Shown here in pieces: positions 48,330-56,755 of a DNA stretch of 64,000 bases. The notes beneath the pieces are model-generated. The model did not search any database. It saw only the letters and a program-made list of their open reading frames with translations, and was not told the origin of the DNA. The position numbers and the translations under genes were made by a program. Source of the stretch: Microbacterium testaceum StLB037 (GTDB lineage: Bacteria > Actinomycetota > Actinomycetes > Actinomycetales > Microbacteriaceae). Each line of letters opens with the position of its first letter. The first letter of the stretch is position 1. Where the stretch lies: the NCBI RefSeq assembly GCF_008763945.1, contig NZ_VTQH01000001.1:333441-397440 (forward strand), read 5' to 3'.

Positions 48330-49811
48330 CTACCCGGCCGCGGTGAGCAGCTGGTCGTCGCGGGGAGCGAGGTCGGGGCGCAGACGCGTGCCGAACTCGT
48401 GCCGCAGTGCGCTGAGCGCGGCCTGCCACCCCGCGAGACCGTGCACGCCCGGACCGGGGCTGGTCGACGACGAGCACAGGTACACGCCTTTCATCGGCGT
48501 GCGCCAGGGATCGGGGCTGTAGACCGGGCGTCCGAGAAGCTGCGTGAGCGTGGGTGCCCCCGCCGAGATGTCCCCACCGGGGAAATTGGGATTCCACGCC
48601 GCGATGTCGACAGCTGTCCGCGACGAGGAGGCGAGCACGGTGTCGCGGAATCCCGGAGCGAAGCGCTCGATCTGTCGGACCACGGCCTCCTCCCGGTCGG
48701 CGGGACTCCCCGACGGCACGTGCGTGTACGCCCAGAGGACGTGTCTCCCCTCGGGTGCGCGCGTGGAGTCGAACAGCGTCGGCTGCGCGGCCAAGACGTA
48801 GGGGGCGTCGGGCAGGTCGCCGCGGGCCACGGCGTTCTCGGCAACCGCGATCTCGGACCGGGTGCCGCCGATGTGCACGGTGCCCGCGCGGGCCACGTCG
48901 GCGTTGCTCCACGGCACCGGATCCGACAGGGCGAAGTCGACCTTGGCGACACCGCCGCCGTAGCGGAACCTTTCGAGAGCGCGGCGATAGGCCGCCGGCA
49001 TCCGGTCTCCGGCGAGTCGGATGAGCGAGCGCGGGGTGGTGTCGAGCAGCACCGCCCGGGCCGGGGGCAACTCGTCGAGGGAGGTCACCTCGACGCCCGC
49101 GTGCAGGACGCCGCCGTGGGCGCGGATGTCGGCGATCATCGCATCGGCGATCGACTGACTGCCCCCGACCGGGATCGGCCAGCCGCGGCCGTGACCGTAG
49201 GTGGCGAGCACGAGGCCCGCTCCCCCGGCGGCGAGGCTCGGTTGGTGCAGGATCGTGTGGGCGGAGACGCCGGTGATGAGACTGGGCGCGATCTCTTCGC
49301 GGAAGCGCGCGTTCCACCACGGCCCGCCCTGTTCCAGAGCCCGGATGCCGAAGAAGAACGCCGCGAGGGGATCGCCGGGAATGCGCAGCAGGGCATTGCC
49401 GGTGAAGTCGGCGACCCCGCGCAGGTGCTCGACGAGGGGGCGCATCAGGCGCTCGTACGCCGGGCCGTCGACGCCGAGCCCCTCCGCCGCGCGCGCGAGG
49501 TCGCGATAGGCGAGGCCCGCCCGGCCGCCGTCGAGGGGGTGGGCGTACGAGATCTCGGGGACGAGGAGAGGGATGCGGCGGTCGAGGCCGAACTCGCGGA
49601 AGAACCACGACTCCAGCGCCAGGGGGTGCACGGCCGACCCGACGTCGTGACGGAACCCGGGCAGAGTGAGCTCGGCGGTCAAGGCCGCGCCGCCGAAGGT
49701 CGCGGACTTCTCGTAGACAGCCACCGAGAGGCCCGAGCGGGCCAGGGTGACGGCGGCGGCCAGACCGTTCGGTCCGGAGCCGACGATGATCGCGTCGTAG
49801 CTCTCGCTCAT
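48330..49811 (-). CDS. FAD-dependent oxidoreductase, phytoene desaturase-like
   Basis: 493 residues. N-terminal Rossmann dinucleotide motif DAIIVGSGPNGLAAAVTLARSG and the FAD loop YEKSATFGGAALTAE; C-terminal SPGPGVHGLAGWQAALSAL resembles CrtI/amine-oxidase-type enzymes. Not adjacent to crtE or crtB, so a carotenoid role is not shown. Start at 49811 overlaps the SRPBCC gene by 4 nt. Confidence 0.85.
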   Translation of the reverse strand: MSESYDAIIVGSGPNGLAAAVTLARSGLSVAVYEKSATFGGAALTAELTLPGFRHDVGSAVHPLALESWFFREFGLDRRIPLLVPEISYAHPLDGGRAGLAYRDLARAAEGLGVDGPAYERLMRPLVEHLRGVADFTGNALLRIPGDPLAAFFFGIRALEQGGPWWNARFREEIAPSLITGVSAHTILHQPSLAAGGAGLVLATYGHGRGWPIPVGGSQSIADAMIADIRAHGGVLHAGVEVTSLDELPPARAVLLDTTPRSLIRLAGDRMPAAYRRALERFRYGGGVAKVDFALSDPVPWSNADVARAGTVHIGGTRSEIAVAENAVARGDLPDAPYVLAAQPTLFDSTRAPEGRHVLWAYTHVPSGSPADREEAVVRQIERFAPGFRDTVLASSSRTAVDIAAWNPNFPGGDISAGAPTLTQLLGRPVYSPDPWRTPMKGVYLCSSSTSPGPGVHGLAGWQAALSALRHEFGTRLRPDLAPRDDQLLTAAG

Positions 49812-50311
49812 CGGTCGATCGGCTCCTTCTCGGCGGTGGACTCGTGTCCCAGAGCAGCGGCGCCGCCCGTCGTCCCGGGTGCCCCGCCCTCGGCGAGGTA
49901 GGCGAGGCGGTGCAGGGTCTCGGCGTTGCGATACCGCGTGATGGCGTCGAACACCGTGTCGGGCAGGAGCTTCGTGGGGCCGGTGACGGGCTCCTCCTGG
50001 ATGCGCACGACGCAGCGGTCGCCGCGGGCCTTCACGTCGATCGCGACGCGGGCGACGCCGATGGGTCCGCCGTGGGGTTCGAGCACCGCCCGCCGCGGCG
50101 GATCCCACTCCCGCATGACGGTCGTGTCGTTCACCACCAGCGGCCACGACCCGAAGGAGTGATGAAGCGTCGATCCCTCGGCGGGCCACGACTCGGCGAC
50201 ATCGCGCATGCGCGAGGTGCCCACCACCCACAGCGGGTAGAGCCACCCGTTCGCGAGCACCCGGAAGACGTCGTCGGGGGTGCAGTGCAGCAGACGCACG
50301 TTGCGGGCCAT
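49808..50311 (-). CDS. SRPBCC (polyketide cyclase/START-like) family protein
   Basis: 167 residues. The beta/alpha helix-grip pattern is seen in MARNVRLLHCTPDDVFRVLANG, WPLVVNDTTVMREWDPPRRAVLEPH and CVVRIQEEPVTGP. It would bind a hydrophobic ligand in a cavity; which one is unknown. The C-terminal 25 residues are low complexity. GAGGAGGAA precedes the ATG. The coupled FAD oxidoreductase suggests a shared pathway. Confidence 0.78.
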   Translation of the reverse strand: MARNVRLLHCTPDDVFRVLANGWLYPLWVVGTSRMRDVAESWPAEGSTLHHSFGSWPLVVNDTTVMREWDPPRRAVLEPHGGPIGVARVAIDVKARGDRCVVRIQEEPVTGPTKLLPDTVFDAITRYRNAETLHRLAYLAEGGAPGTTGGAAALGHESTAEKEPIDR

Positions 50312-50439
50312 GGGGCGTTCCTCCTCGGCATCCGGGATCGATGACGCGGACCCGTCGGCCCGCGTGACACCGCCCACGCTACGGCCCCCTTCCGACACCC
50401 GTCGCGGAGGTTGCTTCTCGGCGCCTCGACCGATAGCGC

Positions 50440-51615
50440 TCAGGCTGCCGCCGGGAGGACGAACCACGCTCGCGTGCCCCCCGCGGGAGAGGCGTCGAGG
50501 CCGATCGTGCCGCGGTGCGCCTCGACGATGCGGCGACAGGTCGCGAGGCCGATGCCGATCCCCTGCACCTCGGCGCCGTGACCGCGCTGCATCGGTTCGA
50601 AGACCCGCTCGCGCAGGTCCGGCTCGACGGGATCGCCATTGTCGTCGACCGAGACCCGCCACCCGTCGGGGAGCGTTTCGACACTCACCGTGATGCGCGG
50701 GACCTTCTCGGCGGCGACCGTGAACTTCACCGCGTTGGCGATGAGGTTCTGCAGCAGCACGCGCAGCAGCGTGTCGTCGGCCCGCACGGGGGTCGCGGCC
50801 TCGACCGTCACCTCGGCGCCGGTGCTCACGAGCACGCCGTCGAGGTCTTCGAGCACGGCGTCCACCGTGTCGGCCACGTCGACCTCGGTCACGTGCGGGC
50901 GGGCGCCGCCCATGCGCGCGAAGTCGAGCAGGTCGGTCACCATCGCGGTCATACGCCCGGCGGCGGCCTCCGCGCGCGAGAGGGACTGCGCCGCGCGCGG
51001 CGCGTCGACCATCTCGGGGCTGTCGGCGGCGAGCTCGAGGAACCCGCTCAGCGCCGTGAGCGGATTGCGCAGGTCATGGCTGACCTGCACCGCGAAGCTC
51101 TCGAGCTGAGCGTTCGAGGCGAGCAGATCGCGCTGCACCCGGCGTAGTTCGAGAACGTCGATCACCTGGTGCGCGAGCAGATCGAGGGCGCGGCTACTGG
51201 CATCCGAAAGCTCTCCGACCTCGTCGTCGAAGACGCAGAGCGTGCCGATCGCGACCCCCGCCGGAGTGACGAGCGGGCTCGAGGCGTAGAACCGCACGTG
51301 GGCGATCTCGCCGGTCACGAAGGCGTTCTGGGCGAAGCGGGCGTCGATCCGCGCGTCGGGGACGACGACTCTGCCCGGGGTGCCGATGACCGCGGCGCAC
51401 ATGGAATCCTCGCGCGAGCACGAGGCGGCCTGGATCCCGACCGCCGCGACCTGGTGCTGCATACGGTCGTCGATGATGTTGATGACCGCCGTGGGCACAT
51501 TGCACACGGTGGCAGCGAGCTCGACGAGCCCCTGCAGATCGGGTTCCGGCGGCTCGCCGACAAGGCGGTACTGCGCGATCGCATCGCGCCTGGTCACATC
51601 GTGTGCGGTGGACAC
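50440..51615 (-). CDS. GAF-domain sensor histidine kinase
   Basis: 391 residues. An N-terminal GAF domain spans about residues 20-160 (CNVPTAVINIIDDRMQHQVAAVG). HisKA follows with the phospho-His in VSHDLRNPLTAL, then the HATPase N-box NLIANAVKF and the G2 box GIGIGLATCRRIVEAH. It is soluble, with no membrane segment. No response regulator is adjacent, so it is an orphan kinase. The GTG at 51615 has AAGGGG 5 nt upstream. Confidence 0.88.
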   Translation of the reverse strand: MSTAHDVTRRDAIAQYRLVGEPPEPDLQGLVELAATVCNVPTAVINIIDDRMQHQVAAVGIQAASCSREDSMCAAVIGTPGRVVVPDARIDARFAQNAFVTGEIAHVRFYASSPLVTPAGVAIGTLCVFDDEVGELSDASSRALDLLAHQVIDVLELRRVQRDLLASNAQLESFAVQVSHDLRNPLTALSGFLELAADSPEMVDAPRAAQSLSRAEAAAGRMTAMVTDLLDFARMGGARPHVTEVDVADTVDAVLEDLDGVLVSTGAEVTVEAATPVRADDTLLRVLLQNLIANAVKFTVAAEKVPRITVSVETLPDGWRVSVDDNGDPVEPDLRERVFEPMQRGHGAEVQGIGIGLATCRRIVEAHRGTIGLDASPAGGTRAWFVLPAAA

Positions 51616-51729
51616 CTCGGCCCCTTGTCGTCGAATCCCCGCCGAAATCCTAGCCGCACTCGGGTACACCGAGGCAGCGGGAAGCGGAAGGGGCTCGCGC
51701 ACCGCCGGCACGAGGCGGAGAGTCGTCCC

Positions 51730-52014
51730 ATGAGCACACCGACCTTCCCCCAGACCCCGTCCGATCCCTCGCAGCCGGCGCCGTCGGAGCCCATCGCCCC
51801 GAACCCCGCCGAGCCGACCGCCCCGACTCCCGCGGAGCCGACCATCCCCCTCCCGCCCGAGACGGAGCCTGCGCCCGCCGGGGCCTCCGACTCCTCGGCC
51901 GGCGCGTTCGCGACCACCGAGGAGGGCGCGACGGGATCGGCGGAGATGGATGCCGACAACGCCGCCGAACAGGATGTGGTCGACGCCGTCGATCCCGGTG
52001 GGCAGCCCGACTGA
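51730..52014 (+). CDS. Pro/Ala/Glu-rich disordered protein
   Basis: 94 residues starting MSTPTFPQTPSDPSQPAPS; repeated AEPTxPxPAEP units, then an acidic DADNAAEQDVVDAVD end. No fold is expected. GGAGAG lies about 9 nt before the ATG. The longer frame upstream is antisense to the histidine kinase and is excluded. Divergent from the kinase gene. Confidence 0.62.
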   Translation: MSTPTFPQTPSDPSQPAPSEPIAPNPAEPTAPTPAEPTIPLPPETEPAPAGASDSSAGAFATTEEGATGSAEMDADNAAEQDVVDAVDPGGQPD

Positions 52015-52024
52015 TCCCCGGGAC

Positions 52025-52066
52025 GACGAAGAGGGGCGGTGCCTGACGGCACCGCCCCTCTTCGTC
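52025..52066. terminator. Strong bidirectional terminator
   Basis: A perfect 19-bp stem: arms 52025-52043 and 52048-52066, loop TGAC. It lies between the plus-strand proline-rich gene and the convergent minus-strand mannosyltransferase-like gene. Confidence 0.9.
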
Positions 52067-52079
52067 TGTCAGCGCGAGA

Positions 52080-53393
52080 TCACGGATTCCCGCGCGTCCA
52101 CAACAGCAGGATCGCGACGGCCTGGAGCACGAGACACCCGACCAGGATCGCCGTCCGGCGGCGCGGCGTCGAAGACCACCGCTCGTCGCCGAGCAGCGGG
52201 GCCATCGGCATGAGCAGGCGGAACGTGCTCTGCTGCGGCAGGAACACCGCGAAGATGTAGACGCCGTAGCTGAAGCCGTACGCGACGACCATGAGACCGA
52301 GCTTGCGGACGGGGCGCGACCAGATGAGCGCCGCGAAGGCGACGATCAGCGCGATCACGAGGATGATGCCCACGACGCCCAGGTGCGTACCCGCCTGGCG
52401 GAACCACGGGGTGAAGGGCGTGAACTCGTCGTTGCCGACGTAGTCGAGCCACCAGCCGAGCTCGGTACGGATGTAGGCGTTGTGCGTGCCCGTCACGTAC
52501 TGCGCGATGTGGTTCCACGACAGGCCCGCCGCGGCGATCACGAGACCGGATGCCATGAGCGAGAGCCACTCCCGCATCGGGAAGGGGTCGACCTTGCGGC
52601 GGAAGAACCGCACGAGGAACACGATGCCGAGGGCCAGCCCCAGGGCCAGGACGCCGGGACGGGTGTAGGCCGTGATGAGGCCGATCGGCAGGATCCACAG
52701 GTAGCGCCGTTTGATGGCGAGCAGCATGCCCGCGAACATCAGCAGCATGAACAGGCCCTCGCTGTAGCCGATCACGAAGAGGAACGACATCGGAGCGAAG
52801 GAGAAGAAGACGACGGCCCACCAGGCCGGCTGCGGCTTGGTGACCGTGCGCATCAGCACGAACAGCAACCAGGTCGCGCCCAGGCTCGCACCCAGGCTCA
52901 GAAGCACGGCGACCGGCTGCCAGCCCAGACCCGTGGTACCCGACAGCACGCGGACCAGGGTGGGGAACACCGGCAGGAACGCCCAGTTGTTCGGGAGGAT
53001 GTCACCCGAGACGTTCATCGGCAGCGACATCGGGTAGCCCTGCGCGGCGATCTGCCCGTAGCGGTCGGCATCCCACCCGGTGAGGTAGTCCCAGAAGGTG
53101 CCGAGGCGCTCGCCGTCGGGACCGAAGCCCCAGCGCGCGGCCTTGGCGATGGAGTAGAAGCCCCACAGCATGCCGAAGTTGACCACGCGGGCGAGGGCCC
53201 ACAGGATCAGGATCTTCGTGAAGGCGCCGCGCTCGACCGGGACGATGCCCTCGGGCTTGCGCAGGACGTCGCGCCCGTACTGGGCGAGGGCACGGCCGAG
53301 GCGCGAATCGCGCACTCGATCGAGTCGACGCTGTCGCCCGATGACGGGTGACGGGCGTGTCGCGGGGGCAAGCTCGCTCGGCGGTGCGCTCAC
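52080..53393 (-). CDS. PIG-V-like mannosyltransferase (GT-C)
   Basis: 437 residues with about ten membrane segments. DYLTGWDADRYGQIAAQGYP matches the conserved lumenal loop of PIG-V/actinobacterial GT-C mannosyltransferases (WDxxxY.xIA..GY), and NNWAFLPVFPTLVRV the FFPL.P motif. It would use polyprenol-phosphate-mannose on the outer membrane face, perhaps for lipid or protein mannosylation. GAAAGG precedes the GTG at 53393. The frame extends upstream with non-conserved residues. Confidence 0.8.
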   Translation of the reverse strand: MSAPPSELAPATRPSPVIGRQRRLDRVRDSRLGRALAQYGRDVLRKPEGIVPVERGAFTKILILWALARVVNFGMLWGFYSIAKAARWGFGPDGERLGTFWDYLTGWDADRYGQIAAQGYPMSLPMNVSGDILPNNWAFLPVFPTLVRVLSGTTGLGWQPVAVLLSLGASLGATWLLFVLMRTVTKPQPAWWAVVFFSFAPMSFLFVIGYSEGLFMLLMFAGMLLAIKRRYLWILPIGLITAYTRPGVLALGLALGIVFLVRFFRRKVDPFPMREWLSLMASGLVIAAAGLSWNHIAQYVTGTHNAYIRTELGWWLDYVGNDEFTPFTPWFRQAGTHLGVVGIILVIALIVAFAALIWSRPVRKLGLMVVAYGFSYGVYIFAVFLPQQSTFRLLMPMAPLLGDERWSSTPRRRTAILVGCLVLQAVAILLLWTRGNP

Positions 53394-53523
53394 TCGGAAC
53401 CTTTCACAGGGGAAGACATGGGCGAGTGACGACGGTGTCTGGCCCGGACAAGTGCAGTTGGGCAGGATCGTACCGGATGAAACCGAACGTTCCATCCGGT
53501 TGACTTTCGGCGAAATGCCCTGG

Positions 53524-53847
53524 TCAGTGGGCGTCGCCCACCAGCTTCAGACCGACGACGCAGCCCACGAGCCCCAGGACGAGCAGCACCTTCACGAGCG
53601 AGACGGTCTCGGTTCCGCTCACCATCGCGACCACGACCGTAAGCGCGGCACCGATCCCCACCCACACCGCGTAGGCGGTTCCGGTGGGGATCTCGCGCAT
53701 CGCGAAGGCGAGACCGCCCATGGATGCCACGAGCGCGACGCCGAAGATCACGCTCGGCCAGAGCTTGGTGAAGCCCTCGGTGCGGCCCAGGGCGGTGGCC
53801 CAGACGGCCTCGAGGATCCCGGAGAGGATGAGGACGATCCAGGACAT
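53524..53847 (-). CDS. gdx: SMR-family guanidinium exporter (Gdx/SugE)
   Basis: 107 residues, four membrane helices. SGILEAVWATALGRTEGFTKLWPS holds the proton/substrate-coupling Glu in TM1 and the Gdx-type WATALG sequence, and REIPTGTAYAVWVGIGAA is the SMR signature. Gdx members expel guanidinium, while Qac members expel broad cations. The guanidine-III aptamer immediately upstream strongly supports the Gdx assignment. AAGGAG is 8 nt before the ATG. Confidence 0.92.
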   Translation of the reverse strand: MSWIVLILSGILEAVWATALGRTEGFTKLWPSVIFGVALVASMGGLAFAMREIPTGTAYAVWVGIGAALTVVVAMVSGTETVSLVKVLLVLGLVGCVVGLKLVGDAH

Positions 53848-53860
53848 GGCTGTGCTCCTT

Positions 53861-53901
53861 GGCCAGTCTTGTCGCTGTCCGGGTACTGATCCCTCGTCCG
53901 G
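53861..53901 (-). ncRNA. Guanidine-III riboswitch
   Basis: On the minus strand the 41-nt segment contains CCGGACGAGG at its 5' end (53901-53892), then TACCCGG, then GACAAGAC, in the order and spacing of the guanidine-III (ykkC-III) aptamer known from actinobacteria such as Thermobifida. The CAGT/ACTG pairing that would make the pseudoknot is present. The aptamer ends directly before the AAGGAG ribosome site (53860-53855), so ligand binding could expose or hide it. A TACGCT -10 lies at 53932-53927. Confidence 0.88.
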
Positions 53902-54023
53902 GGACGCGGGTCGGCGTCCGGGGTCCAGCGTAGCGAGCCGTCCTGGGCAGTGCCCGTGCGCCCGCTCCCCCGCCCCGTCGCCCCGCGGCGGGCGTAGGCG
54001 GGCGGGGGTAGGCGCGGGTGGGA

Positions 54024-54092
54024 GTGATCAACGCTCGCTGCACGGACAAACGCCCGCTGCGAGCGTTTCCGAGTGCAGCGAGCGTTTATCAC
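54024..54092. repeat. 69-nt hairpin element in the gdx-CPBP intergenic region
   Basis: Arms 54024-54043 and 54073-54092 pair over 20 bp with one mismatch. The interior 54044-54072 forms a second inverted repeat, AAACGC with GCGTTT. The unit ACGCTCGCTGC occurs as two direct and two inverted near-copies. No ORF crosses it. This fills most of the 310-bp non-coding stretch 53848-54157 together with the riboswitch. Confidence 0.7.
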
Positions 54093-54157
54093 GACGGGGG
54101 GCGCCGGCCGGGCGCGACCGCGAGTCGGCGGAGCGGCCGGGGCGCCGGCATCCGGGA

Positions 54158-55018
54158 TCAGATCAGGAAGATGGATGCCGAATCGGGATTGTGCGCGTGC
54201 ACGAGGACCCCGAAGACGACGGCGTCGAACAGCAGGTGCACGGTCACGACATACCAGAGCGAGCGGGTCTTCAAGAAGAGGAAACCCTGCACGATCGCGA
54301 ACGGGATCGTCAGCAGCGGGCCCCACGCCTGGTAGCCGAGCTCCCACAGGAACGACACGAACACGATCGCCTGCAGGAGGTTGGCGGTGAGGTCGGGGAA
54401 GTGACGGCGCAGCAGAACGAAGACCGTGCAGATGAAGAACAGCTCGTCCCAGATGCCGACCGCGCCCACGCCCACGAAGAGGCGGCCGATGAGCTCGGGG
54501 GTGACGACCTCGGGCCAGTTGCGGTAGACGCCCGAGGTGATGAAGTAGAAGGGCAGGATGAGGTAGCCCAGCACGATGACCCCGCCCAGCCACGCCCACT
54601 GCCACCAGGTCCAGCGTCCGCCGCCGCGCCACGGGAACGAGATCGCGCGGTCCCGGTACACGAACCGCGAGATGACGTAGGGGACGACGACCGCCCCGCC
54701 GAGCGCCAGGGTGAAGCGCACGAACGCGGCGTTGTCGAGCTCGGCGTGCAGCGGGATGAGGCTGACGATGAACTGCCCGACCGCGACGAGAGAGATGTCG
54801 CGGGCGATGCTCGGCTCCTCGCTGCGGGCGAGGGCGACGCCATTGCGGCGATCGACGAGAACGGCGGATGCCACCGCGAGGGCGAGCAGGATCCAGCCCA
54901 GCCACACGATCTGGACGACGAAGAGGGCCGGGGCGGCGAGGCACACCGACAGTGCCGGGATCAGCTTGGGCGTCCACGTGGAACGCTCTCGGACCGGCAC
55001 CGCGGTGTGCGCGGTCAC
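54158..55018 (-). CDS. CPBP-family intramembrane metalloprotease
   Basis: 286 residues, seven or eight membrane helices. The first CPBP motif is seen as IWDELFFICTVF, where Asp-Glu replaces the usual Glu-Glu and the Arg of EExxxR is missing. The second block, LWELGYQAWG, and the His motif TVHLLFDAVVFG, are present. Catalysis is therefore uncertain. Family members are CAAX prenyl-type proteases or bacteriocin-immunity proteins. GTG at 55018 overlaps the trmB stop by 4 nt. Confidence 0.78.
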   Translation of the reverse strand: MTAHTAVPVRERSTWTPKLIPALSVCLAAPALFVVQIVWLGWILLALAVASAVLVDRRNGVALARSEEPSIARDISLVAVGQFIVSLIPLHAELDNAAFVRFTLALGGAVVVPYVISRFVYRDRAISFPWRGGGRWTWWQWAWLGGVIVLGYLILPFYFITSGVYRNWPEVVTPELIGRLFVGVGAVGIWDELFFICTVFVLLRRHFPDLTANLLQAIVFVSFLWELGYQAWGPLLTIPFAIVQGFLFLKTRSLWYVVTVHLLFDAVVFGVLVHAHNPDSASIFLI

Positions 55019-55740
55019 GGCGAAACCCGCGTGTAGGTGAGGTCGCGGATATCGCGGCCGACGCGCAGGCCCTTGCGCTCGAAGGCGGTGAGCACGCGGC
55101 CCTCGAAGCGCTCGGCCCACTCCCCCGCGAAGGCCCGTTCGAAGCCCGGGGCCTCGTCGAGCACGTCGCGCATCTGGTCGGCGTAATCCTGCCAGTCGGT
55201 CGCGAGGCGGAGCGTGCCGCCGGGGCGGATCGCCTGAGCTGCGATGCGCGCGAACTCGGGGGCGACCAGGCGGCGCTTGGTGTGCTTGTTCTTGTGCCAG
55301 GGGTCGGGGAAGAACACCCAGAGCTCGTCGACGGATGCCGCGGGCAGCAGGTGCTCGAGCGCCTCCGGCGCGTTGGCCTCGACGAGGCGGAGGTTCTTCA
55401 CGCCCTCGCGATCGGCGTCGAGCATGGTGCGGGCCAGGCCCGCGGTGAAGACCTCGACGGCGAGGAAGTCGGTGTCGGGTGCGGCGGCGGCGGCCGAGAC
55501 GATCTGGTGGCCCTGGCCGGAGCCGATCTCGACGACCAGGCGCGCGGTGCGACCGTAGACCTCCACCGGATCGACTGCGGTGCCCGGCTTCACACTGGTC
55601 GCGGCGGCGGTGCGCTCGACCGGAAGCAGGTAGAACGGCGAGAGCTCCGCCCAGGCGCGGTCCTGCGCCTCCGACATGCGGCCACTGCGACGCACGAACG
55701 ACACCGGCTTGTCTCGGAAGACGGGGGCGGTGGCATCCAT
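55015..55740 (-). CDS. trmB: tRNA (guanine-N7-)-methyltransferase
   Basis: 241 residues. SAM site VVEIGSGQGHQIVSAA and the family signature FFPDPWHKNKHTKRRLV, with the catalytic Asp. It methylates G46 in the variable loop. TAGCCT lies 7 nt before the ATG at 55740, consistent with a leaderless message. CPBP gene coupled downstream. Confidence 0.95.
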   Translation of the reverse strand: MDATAPVFRDKPVSFVRRSGRMSEAQDRAWAELSPFYLLPVERTAAATSVKPGTAVDPVEVYGRTARLVVEIGSGQGHQIVSAAAAAPDTDFLAVEVFTAGLARTMLDADREGVKNLRLVEANAPEALEHLLPAASVDELWVFFPDPWHKNKHTKRRLVAPEFARIAAQAIRPGGTLRLATDWQDYADQMRDVLDEAPGFERAFAGEWAERFEGRVLTAFERKGLRVGRDIRDLTYTRVSP

Positions 55741-55796
55741 GTCGTCCAGGCTAGGCGAGCCCTCGGGGGTGTGCCGAACGGGCACCTTGCGGCCGC

Positions 55797-56630
55797 TCAC
55801 GGGACGGTCACGAAATCGATGAGTTCCTCGACCCGACCGAGCAGGGCCGGCTCGAGGTCGCGGAAGGTGGTGACCTTCGACAGGATGTGCTGCCACGCGC
55901 GCGCGGTGTCGGCCTGCTCCTCGGCGGGCCAGCCCAGGGCGCGGCACACGCCGACCTTCCATTCGATCCCGCGCGGCACCTCGGGCCAGGCGGCGATGCC
56001 GAGGGCACGGGGGGTCACGCACTGCCACACGTCGACGAAGGGGTGGCCGACGATGCGCACGTGCGCACCGTGGCGGCCGCGGGCGATCTTCTCGGCGATG
56101 CGCGACTCCTTGGAGTTCGGCACGAGGTGGTCGACGAGCACGCCGTACCGGCGCTCGGCGGTCGGGGGCTCGGCATCCAGCTTCTCTTCGAGCAGGTCCA
56201 CGCCCTCGAGGAACTCCACGACGACGCCCTCGGCGCGCAGGTCGGCGCCCCACACCTTCTCGACGAGTTCGGCGTCGTGCTTGCCCTCGACGAAGATGCG
56301 GCTCGCGCGAGCGGTGCGCGCGCGCTGGTCCTCCGCCGCGAACGATCCGGACGCCGTGCGGGTGCGCCCCTTCGGCGCGGCGGCGGGAGCTTTGAGCACC
56401 ACGGGCTTGCCGTCGACGAGGAACCCGCCGCCGAGCGGGAACAGGCGGCGCTTGCCGAAGCGGTCCTCGAGCTCGACGTTCATGCCGTCGACGCGGGTCA
56501 CCGCGCCGACGAAGCCGTCGCCCGCGACCTCGACGACGAGATCCGCGGATGCCGGGACCTCGGCGGGTCTGATGCGTCCGGCGTCGCGCCACCCGCGGGC
56601 GAGCACGTCCGTTCCGTAACGGTCGTCCAT
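55797..56630 (-). CDS. DUF3097 protein with TOPRIM-like segment
   Basis: 277 residues, the typical length of actinobacterial DUF3097. RASRIFVEGKHDAELVEKVWG and a later VLVDHLVPNSKESRIAEK are reminiscent of TOPRIM (Glu and Asp metal ligands), as in primases and recombination proteins. The N-terminal 80 residues resemble a small beta domain. Function is undefined. GGAGG precedes the ATG by 6 nt. Confidence 0.82.
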   Translation of the reverse strand: MDDRYGTDVLARGWRDAGRIRPAEVPASADLVVEVAGDGFVGAVTRVDGMNVELEDRFGKRRLFPLGGGFLVDGKPVVLKAPAAAPKGRTRTASGSFAAEDQRARTARASRIFVEGKHDAELVEKVWGADLRAEGVVVEFLEGVDLLEEKLDAEPPTAERRYGVLVDHLVPNSKESRIAEKIARGRHGAHVRIVGHPFVDVWQCVTPRALGIAAWPEVPRGIEWKVGVCRALGWPAEEQADTARAWQHILSKVTTFRDLEPALLGRVEELIDFVTVP

Positions 56631-56755
56631 GGTGTACCTCCGAGGGATCGAGCCTAAGCGGCGCTCCCGTGCGCTCTCAGCGGACGCGCCGCTCCTCCCT
56701 CCGTGTCGGTGGTCGTTTATAGGGTGGACCCATCCGGCGAAGCGAAGGGGACCGC

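Noticed and set aside
55771..55785. GTGCC/GGCAC hairpin between trmB and the DUF3097 gene
   Set aside because: Only 5 bp, within a promoter region between same-strand genes; too weak to call a terminator.
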